Assembly (NCBI GenBank): GCA_024959975.1
Contig: JANXFM010000120.1
Coordinates: 1 to 6,335, forward strand
DNA: 6,335 bases
Source of the DNA: Flavobacteriales bacterium
GTDB lineage: Bacteria; Bacteroidota; Bacteroidia; Flavobacteriales; UBA7430
Reading direction: 5' to 3'
The translations under genes and the position numbers were made by a program. Positions within the stretch are counted from its first letter, which is position 1. Every line of letters begins with the position of its first letter. Positions 1-5,890 of this stretch are shown in pieces. Under the pieces are notes generated by a model. That model saw only the letters and a list, made by a program, of their open reading frames with translations, did no database searches and was not told the origin of the DNA.

Positions 1-110
1 TCTCCCAGTCCGTGGATGATGCAAATGGTTCCCTTGGGTTTTTTGTCGTTGTTCCATTGATGGACGTGTAATAAGATTTGATCTTTTGTTTGAACCTTGT
101 ATGCGTGCAT
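1..110 (-). CDS. Alpha/beta hydrolase, N-terminal fragment (lysophospholipase / monoacylglycerol lipase type)
   Basis: Only the first 36 codons and two bases are in the window; the gene continues past the left edge. The translation begins MHAYKVQTKDQILLHVHQW and ends in CIIHGLGE. The string of beta-strand residues followed by HGLGE is the oxyanion-hole strand-turn of alpha/beta hydrolases, and the 'H-G-L-G-E' form is typical of the lysophospholipase/monoacylglycerol lipase group (Hydrolase_4, serine aminopeptidase S33-like). No signal peptide is seen, so a cytoplasmic enzyme is likely. The ATG is the only one between this frame and an in-frame TAA at 153-155, which fixes the start. No Shine-Dalgarno sequence precedes it. 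The catalytic serine (GxSxG), Asp and His lie outside the window, so activity and substrate cannot be judged. It is divergent from paaY and shares its upstream region; whether it has a role in phenylacetate use is unknown. Confidence 0.8.
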   Translation of the reverse strand, partial: MHAYKVQTKDQILLHVHQWNNDKKPKGTICIIHGLG

Positions 111-130
111 ATTGTAACATTTGTGTCTCT

Positions 131-161
131 TAAATTTACATTTTTTCAATTGTTAAACCAA
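131..161 (-). promoter_or_regulatory. Candidate Bacteroidota-type promoter for the alpha/beta hydrolase
   Basis: On the minus strand a TTG (161-159) is followed after 20 bases by TAAATTTA (138-131), one mismatch from the Bacteroidota -7 consensus TAnnTTTG. This would put the transcript start near 125 and leave a leader of about 15 bases before the ATG at 110. The region is AT-rich, so a chance match is possible; this is inference from spacing and consensus only. Confidence 0.35.
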
Positions 162-162
162 T

Positions 163-196
163 TTGTTTAGAGAAATAATATTTGTTGATAGATTTG
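163..196 (+). promoter_or_regulatory. Candidate Bacteroidota-type promoter for paaY
   Basis: TAGATTTG (189-196) matches the Bacteroidota -7 element TAnnTTTG exactly. A TTG lies upstream at 163-165 with a 23-base spacer, at the long end of what is usual. Transcription would start near 203, giving a leader of roughly 107 bases before the paaY ATG. The last three bases of the -7 element are also the first three bases of the inverted repeat at 194-220, so a regulator bound there would be well placed to block this promoter. Confidence 0.4.
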
Positions 197-220
197 ACTA
201 ATTATTCATGATTTAGTCAA
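194..220. promoter_or_regulatory. Inverted repeat, candidate operator between paaY and the alpha/beta hydrolase gene
   Basis: TTGACTAA (194-201) and TTAGTCAA (213-220) are perfect 8-bp inverted arms around an 11-bp AT-rich centre, so equivalent bases in the two arms are about two helical turns (19 bp) apart. That geometry suits a dimeric helix-turn-helix repressor. The repeat overlaps the end of the candidate paaY -7 element and its expected start point. No regulator gene is in the window and I do not recognise the motif as that of a named factor. An RNA hairpin is less likely because the loop is long and the arms carry only two G-C pairs each. Confidence 0.4.
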
Positions 221-309
221 TTGTTAATTTCAGTATATTGCAGTTAATTAATAATAACCAACCCTGTGGTAGGCAGGCTCAGGGTGAACACAACTAATAA
301 ACCAACAAT

Positions 310-903
310 ATGATTTTTGAATTTAACGGATACAAACCAGTGATACACGTAAGTTCTTTTGTTCATCCACAAGCCAATGTTACAGGCAATGTGGTTATTG
401 GTAAAGATGTGTACATAGGACCCGGAGCAGTCATCAGGGGTGACTGGGGAGCGATTATTATTGAAGATGGTTGTAATGTTCAGGAAAATTGTGTGATACA
501 TATGTTTCCGGGAACTACGGTTACCTTAAAGAAAGGGGCTCATATTGGTCATGGAGCGATTATTCATGGCGGCACTATTGGAGCGAATGTTTTGGTGGGT
601 ATGAATGCCGTTGTGATGGATGATTGTGAAATTGGGGCCAACTGCATTATTGGCGCTCTGTGTTTTGTTTCTGCGAATACGATTATTCCTGAACGAAAAG
701 TAGTTGTTGGCAATCCTGCCAAAGTGGTGAAAGATGTGAGCGATGAAATGATCGAATGGAAAACCAAAGGAACGGGTTTGTATCAGCAATTGCCCGACGA
801 TTGTAAGAATACATTAAAAGAATGTAAGCCTCTTAGAGCGATTCCTTCAGACAGGCCTAAACAAGCCGATGTTTACAAAACCTGGGGGAAAACGAAATTG
901 TGA
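310..903 (+). CDS. paaY: PaaY-like hexapeptide-repeat protein (gamma-carbonic-anhydrase fold, phenylacetate pathway)
   Basis: This 197-residue protein is a left-handed beta-helix: imperfect hexapeptide repeats run from about residue 10 to 125 (for example VIGKDVYIGPGAVIRGDWG and GHGAIIHGGTIGANVLVG). It carries the metal site of the gamma carbonic anhydrase/PaaY family: H64, H81 and H86 in the expected 17- and 5-residue spacing, plus the conserved R43, D45 and Q58. A helical C-terminal tail (about 140-197) and the total length agree with PaaY rather than the shorter YrdA proteins. In the family PaaY is a trimeric, cytoplasmic metalloprotein reported to act as a CoA-thioesterase on dead-end products of phenylacetate degradation; carbonic anhydrase activity is an alternative. 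An in-frame TAA at 298-300 fixes the ATG start; no Shine-Dalgarno sequence is visible. It is transcribed away from paaJ and paaI, so it would need its own promoter. Confidence 0.88.
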   Translation: MIFEFNGYKPVIHVSSFVHPQANVTGNVVIGKDVYIGPGAVIRGDWGAIIIEDGCNVQENCVIHMFPGTTVTLKKGAHIGHGAIIHGGTIGANVLVGMNAVVMDDCEIGANCIIGALCFVSANTIIPERKVVVGNPAKVVKDVSDEMIEWKTKGTGLYQQLPDDCKNTLKECKPLRAIPSDRPKQADVYKTWGKTKL

Positions 904-940
904 TGTTGAAGAACTTAGCCTAATTTACTTATATAACTTC

Positions 941-980
941 CCTTCCTTAACCTTGGGTTTAAACCTAAGGTTAAGGAAGG
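941..980 (+). terminator. Long hairpin between convergent paaY and M16 genes, possible transcript end
   Basis: Bases 941-960 and 961-980 are reverse complements at 19 of 20 positions, with essentially no loop (the centre is GGTTTAAACC). The only irregular pair, 955 with 966, is a G-U wobble in a plus-strand RNA but a C-A mismatch in a minus-strand RNA, which hints that the structure serves the paaY transcript. It begins 37 bases after the paaY stop and ends 50 bases before the M16 stop. No T-tract follows on either strand, so it is not a classical intrinsic terminator; a 3'-end stabilising hairpin or a remnant of a palindromic repeat are alternatives. Confidence 0.5.
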
Positions 981-1030
981 TCATAGGAGTAAAGTCCAAA
1001 AAAGTCTGTTTTTGATTTATTTTACGCTCT

Positions 1031-3907
1031 TTAATTCACATACAATTTAGTGGCTTTTACTTTAATTACTTCTCCGTATTGTTCTAGTTTTTTCAGATCA
1101 AATCTTTTTACATCACCGACTATGGCAATACTTAGTGGTTTGTTTTGAATTTCAGTTTTGTAAAAATTTACAAGATCTTCAAAATTCATTTCATCATATT
1201 GTTTTAAATATATTTCATTTGGGTCAGCTTGATAACCTTGAGTTTTCCATGTTTCCACTTTACTTAAGAGATCTCTGAAATTTGGCTTTGATGATTGCGT
1301 TTCCTCAATAATTGAAGATCGTATCATTTCCATTCTTTCTGATTTTTCAGGCATATGATTAATTAGATTCAGCATGGCATCTATCGCATCATTTGTTTTA
1401 TCTGCCTGACATCCGATATAAGCTCTGAAAATATTGTTCTTCCCTTCCTTCTTTGCCATGGTATAATTACCATAGGCACTATAGGCCAATGATCTGAATT
1501 CTCTTATCTCCTGAAATACTAAGCTGGACATTCCTCCACCGAAATAAGAATTGAAAGCATTTATCTGTGCTCCTTTCTTGTTGTCTCTTGCACTTCCTTC
1601 TATGTTAAATACGATCTGACTCTGAACGGCTTTTTTATTATTTACAACATAAATTTTCGTGTTGGAAGGTGTTATTCTGTCCAAAACTAAAACCTCTTGC
1701 TTAGGTTCTAATTTTTCTTTTTGAACAAGGTATTTATTACATAATCCTGCAACATGATTAATGTCTCTATTGCCGACAAAATTTATTGTTGTTTCATAGT
1801 TCAATACTTTTTGGTAGGCAGTTATTAGTTCTTGCCCTGTGAGTTTTTTCATCTGTTTTTTTGTTAGTTCTCTTAACAGAGGAGCCTCATCTCCTAACAA
1901 AATATACGCATTTAATGATCGTGCAATATATCCGGGTTCTCTCCTGTTTATCTTTTTTTCTGCTTTAAGATCTCCCAGCATTTTTTTTATTTTACTTTCA
2001 TCAGGTTGAACATTCGTAATAAAGTCTTGGGTGATTTTTAAAATCTCCTCAAGGTTTTCTTCCATTCCGGAAATATGCATGGCAAAAGTCTCATCTGAAG
2101 CTTCAAAATAATAGGAGGCTCCCAAATTGTGATAGGCTTCTTTTAATTCTAAAACACTTTTGTCTTTTGTTCCCAATAAAGTTAAATAGTATTCTAACTG
2201 TCGAAGCATCGGGATCTTATATTTACCTACTCCATATTTAATCTCCAGATCAAAGACTTTGTTAAAAGGGTTTTTTACTTGATTAACCGTGAAATAATCA
2301 GTTACTTTTTTGGAAATAACATCTTTTTCAAAGTTGACAAAAGTAGGCGTTGATTTTGTGGTTTTTATTTTCATAAAGTGTTCCCCAAATTCGGATCTCA
2401 CCTCATTTTTTGATTCTATTGGCTCAAATCCAGGTTTGTTTAATTTTTCTTTTTTTGGAAAACCCATTTTTGAATTAAAACACAAATAATTGTCATTAAA
2501 ATATTTGTTAGCTACCTCGATTACATCTTGTTTTGTAATGTCTTTTATACTTTTATATCTGGCATAATACTGATCCCATTTTCTGTTTTGTGTAAATGAT
2601 AAGATCATTTCATAAGCTCTGTCTTCGTTATTTTCCCACAACAGATCGATCTCTTTTTGTTTGTTTAGTTTTATGGCATTAAAATAGTCGTCAGAAAAGT
2701 CTCCTTGTTTTAATTTTTCAAGTTGTTCTTTAACAATAGCTTCAGCAGCTTCTAGTTTTTGTCCAATAATTTTAGGGATATAATAAATCAAGGCTGTGCC
2801 ATAGTCATTATAAGCCATTGGCATTGCTCCAGCCTCCATAATTTTGCCTTCATCACTTATTTTATCTAATAAACCGGTCATTTCATAATTAGATAAAATT
2901 TGAAAAGCCAGATCCAATTTAATTTCATCGGGATGTCCGCTTTCAGGTGTTCTAAATGACATAATTCCTATTTTGACAGGGGTTAATTTTTTTACTATCA
3001 ATTCCCTGTTTAAAAATTCTTCTTCTTCATATTTTGGAAATTTAGGTACCTGACCTGACCTCCATTTACCAAACTTAGCCTCAATTAAAGGAATAACCGA
3101 TTCAGAATCAAAATCACCGGATAATGCCAATACCATATTATTAGCCACATAATACGTGTTATAAAACTCATACATTTTTTGTAATGAAGGATTTTTTAAA
3201 TGTTCTACACTCCCCAATATCGTTTGCTGACCATAAGGGTGCTTTTTGTAAACATTTTTTAAAAGCTCTTCAAACACCTGACCAAAGCCACTGTCCATAG
3301 ACCTGTTTTTTTCTTCATATACTATTTCTAATTCCGATTGGAAAAGACGAAAAACAGGCTTTTCAAAACGATGACTGTACAATTCCAACCACCTTTCAAG
3401 TTGTTTCGAAGGAAAAGTGTTATGATAAGCAGTAAAATCCTCTGTTGTAAATGCATTTACTCCGGTTGCTCCAATTTCAGTCAGAAGTTTATCCATATCA
3501 TTGGCAATCGTAAATTCTCCTGCTTTCTTCGATTGCTCATTAATTTGTTTCTGAATTTTTTTTCGTTCTTCTTCATCTTTTGTTTGGCCTAATTTTTCAT
3601 ACAAGTTGTTGATCTCATCTAAAAAGGGTTTTTCTTTCGTGTAATCAATGGTTCCCATTGTTTCCGTTCCCTTAAAAAGCAGATGTTCCAGATAATGAGC
3701 AATTCCGGTAGCGTCTTTTGGATCATTCTTTCCTCCGGCTTTTACGGCTACGACTCCAAAAACCTGTGGTACATTATGGTTCTCGCTCAGCATGACTGTT
3801 AAACCATTTTCAAGCTTAAACTCCTTTACCTTTATAGGTTCCGTTGTGTTTTGTGCTATTAATAATGTTGAAATAAATAAGCAGAGAATTACACTAATTT
3901 TTTTCAT
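1031..3907 (-). CDS. Exported M16 family zinc metallopeptidase (insulinase/pitrilysin-like), two fused modules
   Basis: This 958-residue protein starts with a Sec signal peptide (residues 1-18, cleavage probably after A18 in LLIA-Q; C9 lies inside the hydrophobic core without a lipobox), so it should act in the periplasm or at the cell surface. The catalytic inverted zinc motif HYLEH is at 71-75 (H71, E74, H75), with E199 as the likely third ligand and E192 seven residues before it. Between them lies a charged, probably coiled-coil insertion (about 90-135) known in this Bacteroidota subgroup. A second, non-catalytic M16 module fills the C-terminal half; residues 788-813 (GGGMSS, then IREFRSLAYS) hold the usual Arg/Tyr substrate-binding element. 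The family degrades peptides; the substrate here is unknown. An in-frame TAA at 3968-3970, with no ATG before 3907, supports the start. The gene is clearly more AT-rich than its neighbours and no link to phenylacetate metabolism is visible. Confidence 0.93.
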   Translation of the reverse strand: MKKISVILCLFISTLLIAQNTTEPIKVKEFKLENGLTVMLSENHNVPQVFGVVAVKAGGKNDPKDATGIAHYLEHLLFKGTETMGTIDYTKEKPFLDEINNLYEKLGQTKDEEERKKIQKQINEQSKKAGEFTIANDMDKLLTEIGATGVNAFTTEDFTAYHNTFPSKQLERWLELYSHRFEKPVFRLFQSELEIVYEEKNRSMDSGFGQVFEELLKNVYKKHPYGQQTILGSVEHLKNPSLQKMYEFYNTYYVANNMVLALSGDFDSESVIPLIEAKFGKWRSGQVPKFPKYEEEEFLNRELIVKKLTPVKIGIMSFRTPESGHPDEIKLDLAFQILSNYEMTGLLDKISDEGKIMEAGAMPMAYNDYGTALIYYIPKIIGQKLEAAEAIVKEQLEKLKQGDFSDDYFNAIKLNKQKEIDLLWENNEDRAYEMILSFTQNRKWDQYYARYKSIKDITKQDVIEVANKYFNDNYLCFNSKMGFPKKEKLNKPGFEPIESKNEVRSEFGEHFMKIKTTKSTPTFVNFEKDVISKKVTDYFTVNQVKNPFNKVFDLEIKYGVGKYKIPMLRQLEYYLTLLGTKDKSVLELKEAYHNLGASYYFEASDETFAMHISGMEENLEEILKITQDFITNVQPDESKIKKMLGDLKAEKKINRREPGYIARSLNAYILLGDEAPLLRELTKKQMKKLTGQELITAYQKVLNYETTINFVGNRDINHVAGLCNKYLVQKEKLEPKQEVLVLDRITPSNTKIYVVNNKKAVQSQIVFNIEGSARDNKKGAQINAFNSYFGGGMSSLVFQEIREFRSLAYSAYGNYTMAKKEGKNNIFRAYIGCQADKTNDAIDAMLNLINHMPEKSERMEMIRSSIIEETQSSKPNFRDLLSKVETWKTQGYQADPNEIYLKQYDEMNFEDLVNFYKTEIQNKPLSIAIVGDVKRFDLKKLEQYGEVIKVKATKLYVN

Positions 3908-4118
3908 GATTAAATTTTTTAATTGTGTTAATAGTTGTGTGGTGGGAATAGTTCCCGATTTATTGTGTTAAATCATATAAAGTCTTTTCCCATATGGAAA
4001 CATTCTTGTTTTTTATGTAAACATTTTAGTCGGTGGGGAGAATAGAGTGTTTAATTCGAATTACAAACATGCATTTTAAAATTAAGAGGGAAGTATGATT
4101 TTATTGTTACTAAATTTA
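3908..4118. other. Spacer upstream of the M16 gene with short repeats; no gene
   Basis: No plausible coding frame lies in this AT-rich stretch. It contains a 10-bp direct repeat, ATTGTGTTAA at 3922-3931 and 3962-3971, exactly 40 bp apart. Between the copies is a small perfect inverted repeat, GGGAA-TAG-TTCCC (3944-3956), and a CCATATGG palindrome lies near 3990. All are directly upstream of the M16 start, so they may be regulatory sites for it. I found no convincing TTG/TAnnTTTG promoter on the minus strand here. Confidence 0.5.
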
Positions 4119-4152
4119 GGAAAAAAATAAAGCCTCTCAAAAGGGAAGGCTT
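4119..4152 (-). terminator. Intrinsic terminator downstream of paaJ
   Basis: Read on the minus strand, AAGCCT (4152-4147) pairs with AGGCTT (4135-4130) across an 11-base loop that can add one or two inner C-G pairs. It is followed at once by TATTTTTTT (4129-4121). Stem plus T-tract is the standard intrinsic terminator layout. It lies about 150 bases after the paaJ stop and ahead of the M16 gene on the same strand, so it should separate the paaJ transcript from the M16 transcript. Confidence 0.62.
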
Positions 4153-4166
4153 GAAAATGTTGTTTG

Positions 4167-4190
4167 AGTGACCAGTTGGCAGTGACCAGT
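4167..4190. repeat. Short tandem direct repeat
   Basis: AGTGACCAGT occurs at 4167-4176 and again at 4181-4190 with four bases (TGGC) between. It lies in the non-coding spacer after paaJ, next to a copy of the dispersed repeat described at 4197-4218. No function can be assigned. Confidence 0.6.
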
Positions 4191-4196
4191 GATGCG

Positions 4197-4218
4197 CTTC
4201 GACAGGCTCAGACTGACA
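4197..4218. repeat. Dispersed intergenic repeat, best copy (CTTCGACAGGCTCAG type)
   Basis: CTTCGACAGGCTCAGACTGA followed by CA is the most complete of three related stretches in the window. The others are at 274-290 (CAGGCTCAGGGTGAACA, upstream of paaY) and 5834-5857 (starting CCCTTCGACAAATTCAGAAT, next to paaI). All three are intergenic. From memory, closely similar strings are frequent in Flavobacteriaceae intergenic DNA; a genome count would settle this. Confidence 0.55.
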
Positions 4219-4303
4219 ATGTTGATGAGTGATGAGTTGTCAAAAACGGTCAACATTATTTAGGCATGGACATTAAACCACCAACGATCAGCCAGCAACC
4301 AAA

Positions 4304-5509
4304 CTAGACTCGTTCGATAATGGTTGCGTAACCTTGTCCAACTCCGATACACATGGTGCAAAGGGCATAACGTTTGTTTTGTTTTTGCAATTCCAGGGAA
4401 GCGGTTTGAATGATGCGTGTTCCGGAAACACCTAGTGGATGTCCTAGCGCAATGGCTCCTCCATTCGGGTTGATGCGTGCATCATCATCTTTCAATCCCA
4501 TTTCACGGATGCAGGCCAAAGACTGTGCAGAGAAAGCCTCGTTTAATTCGATGATGTCCATGTCGTCTAAAGTTAAGTTGGCTTTCGCGAGTGCTTTTTC
4601 AGAAGCTTTAACCGGGCCAATTCCCATAATGCGAGGTTCCACACCTACCACGGCAGAACTTACAATTTTAGCGATGGGTTTTAAGTTGTATTTCGCAATG
4701 GCATTTTCAGAAGCCAAAAGTAGGGCAGCGGCTCCGTCGTTTAATCCGGATGCATTTCCGGCAGTTACCGTTCCGTCTTTTTTAAAAGCCGTTCTTAGAT
4801 TTCCTAAAACTTCTAAAGAGCTGTTTGCTTTGATAAATTCATCTTTTGCGAAGATGATCGGGTCTTTTTTTCTTTGAGGGATTTTAACAGAAACTATTTC
4901 CTCGTCAAAACGACCTTCGGTTTGTGCTTTAGCAGCTTTTTGTTGTGAGTTTAAGGCAAATTTATCCTGGTCTTCTCTGGAGATATGATAAAGTTCAGCC
5001 AGATTTTCGGCAGTAGACCCCATACCTTCTGTCCCGTACATGGCATCGAGCTTCTTATTTACAAAGCGCCATCCGAAACTGGAGTCGTGCATTTCTACAT
5101 CTCTGCCAAAAGGTTTGGAAGCTTTTGACGTCACCCAGGGACCACGTGTCATATTTTCTACACCACCGGCAAGCATCACATCGGCATCGCCCAATTGGAT
5201 TACCCGACTTGCATTGATAATGGCCGACATGCCCGATGCACATAAACGGTTTATCGTTTCACCGGGAACGGAGTAGGGAAGACCTGCCAGAAGCAAGGAC
5301 ATACGCGCTACATTTCGGTTGTCTTCTCCGGCCTGATTGGCACAGCCCATAATTACATCTTCAATAGCTTCTTTAGGTACACTTGGATTTCTATCCATCA
5401 AGGTTTTGATGACCAAAGCTCCCAGATCATCTACTCTTGTGGTGGCTAAAGAGCCTCCAAAATTTCCAAAGGGCGTTCGAATTGCGTCTATGATGTATGC
5501 TGTCTCCAT
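4304..5509 (-). CDS. paaJ: 3-oxoadipyl-CoA / 3-oxo-5,6-dehydrosuberyl-CoA thiolase
   Basis: This 401-residue protein is a complete degradative thiolase. The nucleophile is C90 in NRLCASG, the NEAF motif is at 323-326, H357 lies in GGAIALGHPLG, and C387 in MCIGVGQG. The stretch SSFGWRFVN (143-151), with the YGTEGMGSTAEN that follows, is characteristic of the PaaJ/PcaF subgroup rather than of general FadA or acetoacetyl-CoA thiolases, and the length equals that of E. coli PaaJ. It would cleave 3-oxo-5,6-dehydrosuberyl-CoA and 3-oxoadipyl-CoA with CoA, giving acetyl-CoA and, in the last step, succinyl-CoA, in the cytoplasm. PcaF of the beta-ketoadipate route catalyses the second reaction and cannot be excluded on sequence; the nearby paaI and paaY favour PaaJ. 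An in-frame TAA two codons before the ATG fixes the start; only A/T bases stand in place of a Shine-Dalgarno sequence. An intrinsic terminator follows at 4152-4119. Confidence 0.92.
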   Translation of the reverse strand: METAYIIDAIRTPFGNFGGSLATTRVDDLGALVIKTLMDRNPSVPKEAIEDVIMGCANQAGEDNRNVARMSLLLAGLPYSVPGETINRLCASGMSAIINASRVIQLGDADVMLAGGVENMTRGPWVTSKASKPFGRDVEMHDSSFGWRFVNKKLDAMYGTEGMGSTAENLAELYHISREDQDKFALNSQQKAAKAQTEGRFDEEIVSVKIPQRKKDPIIFAKDEFIKANSSLEVLGNLRTAFKKDGTVTAGNASGLNDGAAALLLASENAIAKYNLKPIAKIVSSAVVGVEPRIMGIGPVKASEKALAKANLTLDDMDIIELNEAFSAQSLACIREMGLKDDDARINPNGGAIALGHPLGVSGTRIIQTASLELQKQNKRYALCTMCIGVGQGYATIIERV

Positions 5510-5592
5510 ATTTTTTTAATCTAATAATAAGAATTGGTTCGTTGTTTTAATAGGTAGAAAAATCACTCATTATCATAAAATAAATTTAGTTA

Positions 5593-5724
5593 GTTCTTTT
5601 GCCTTGATGCAAAAGAACGAAAAAATCAAGACTTCATTTTCTTTTCTTGATTTGAATGAAAGGCTCTTATCTGCCGCAACAAGAGCCGCTTCGCCTGCCA
5701 AAGGCAGGCAAGCTCGCTTGTTGC
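5593..5724. repeat. Composite palindromic intergenic element between paaI and paaJ
   Basis: Four perfect inverted repeats are packed into 132 bp. They are GTTCTTTTG/CAAAAGAAC (5593-5601 with 5610-5618), AAATCAAGA/TCTTGATTT (5623-5631 with 5645-5653), GGCTCTT/AAGAGCC (5662-5668 with 5681-5687) and GCCTGCC/GGCAGGC (5693-5699 with 5703-5709). The last extends, past small bulges, through GCTT/AAGC to GCAACAAG/CTTGTTGC (5676-5683 with 5717-5724), forming a stem across 49 bp that competes with the third repeat. No frame here codes for a protein. It resembles the REP/MITE-like palindromic units dispersed in Flavobacteriaceae genomes. Read on the minus strand, the second hairpin runs into TTTTTT and could also act as a weak terminator after paaI. 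Confidence 0.6.
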
Positions 5725-5890
5725 TCCTTCACCCAACGCTATTCTCCTTTCTTCAAATACTACGAAAATAAAAACAAGTCAGTCCTTCCGGTTTAATATT
5801 CAAAATGCTTTTGTGTCAACGTGTTAGTTAGCACCCTTCGACAAATTCAGAATGATAATTAATTTTCAATTCGTAATACCTGGTACCTTT
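5725..5890. other. Non-coding remainder of the paaI-paaJ spacer
   Basis: Together with 5510-5592 and the palindromic element, this makes a 381-bp gap between two genes of one pathway on one strand. It holds a degenerate copy of the dispersed CTTCGACA-type repeat (5834-5857) and otherwise AT-rich sequence without a plausible gene. Neither here nor in the 83 bp before paaJ did I find a good TTG/TAnnTTTG promoter on the minus strand. Confidence 0.5.

Noticed and set aside
244..501. Minus-strand open frame of 85 codons across the paaY start
   Set aside because: It overlaps the start of paaY on the opposite strand and runs into the divergent spacer. It has no recognisable family features.
526..789. 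Minus-strand open frames opposite paaY
   Set aside because: They are antisense to the hexapeptide repeat region, and their periodic composition reflects the repeat on the coding strand.
3338..3592. Plus-strand open frame of 84 codons with a hydrophobic, Phe-rich end opposite the M16 gene
   Set aside because: The Phe-rich tail is the complement of the Lys/Glu-rich coiled-coil insertion of the M16 protein. There is no sign of an independent gene.
4167..4190. Repeats after paaJ as a CRISPR array
   Set aside because: There are only two 10-bp units with a 4-bp gap; a CRISPR array needs longer repeats, regular longer spacers and usually cas genes.
4410..4877. Plus-strand open frame of 155 codons opposite paaJ
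   Set aside because: It is antisense to the well-conserved thiolase core, has no recognisable domain, and is explained by the codon bias of paaJ on the other strand.
5693..5709. GCCTGCC-AAA-GGCAGGC as a stand-alone intrinsic terminator
   Set aside because: The stem is strong but no T-tract follows on either strand. It is better seen as part of the larger palindromic element.
5754..5777. TAGTATTTG with a nearby TTG on the minus strand as a paaJ promoter
   Set aside because: The element has one extra base against TAnnTTTG and the spacer to TTG is only 12 bases, so it does not fit the consensus.
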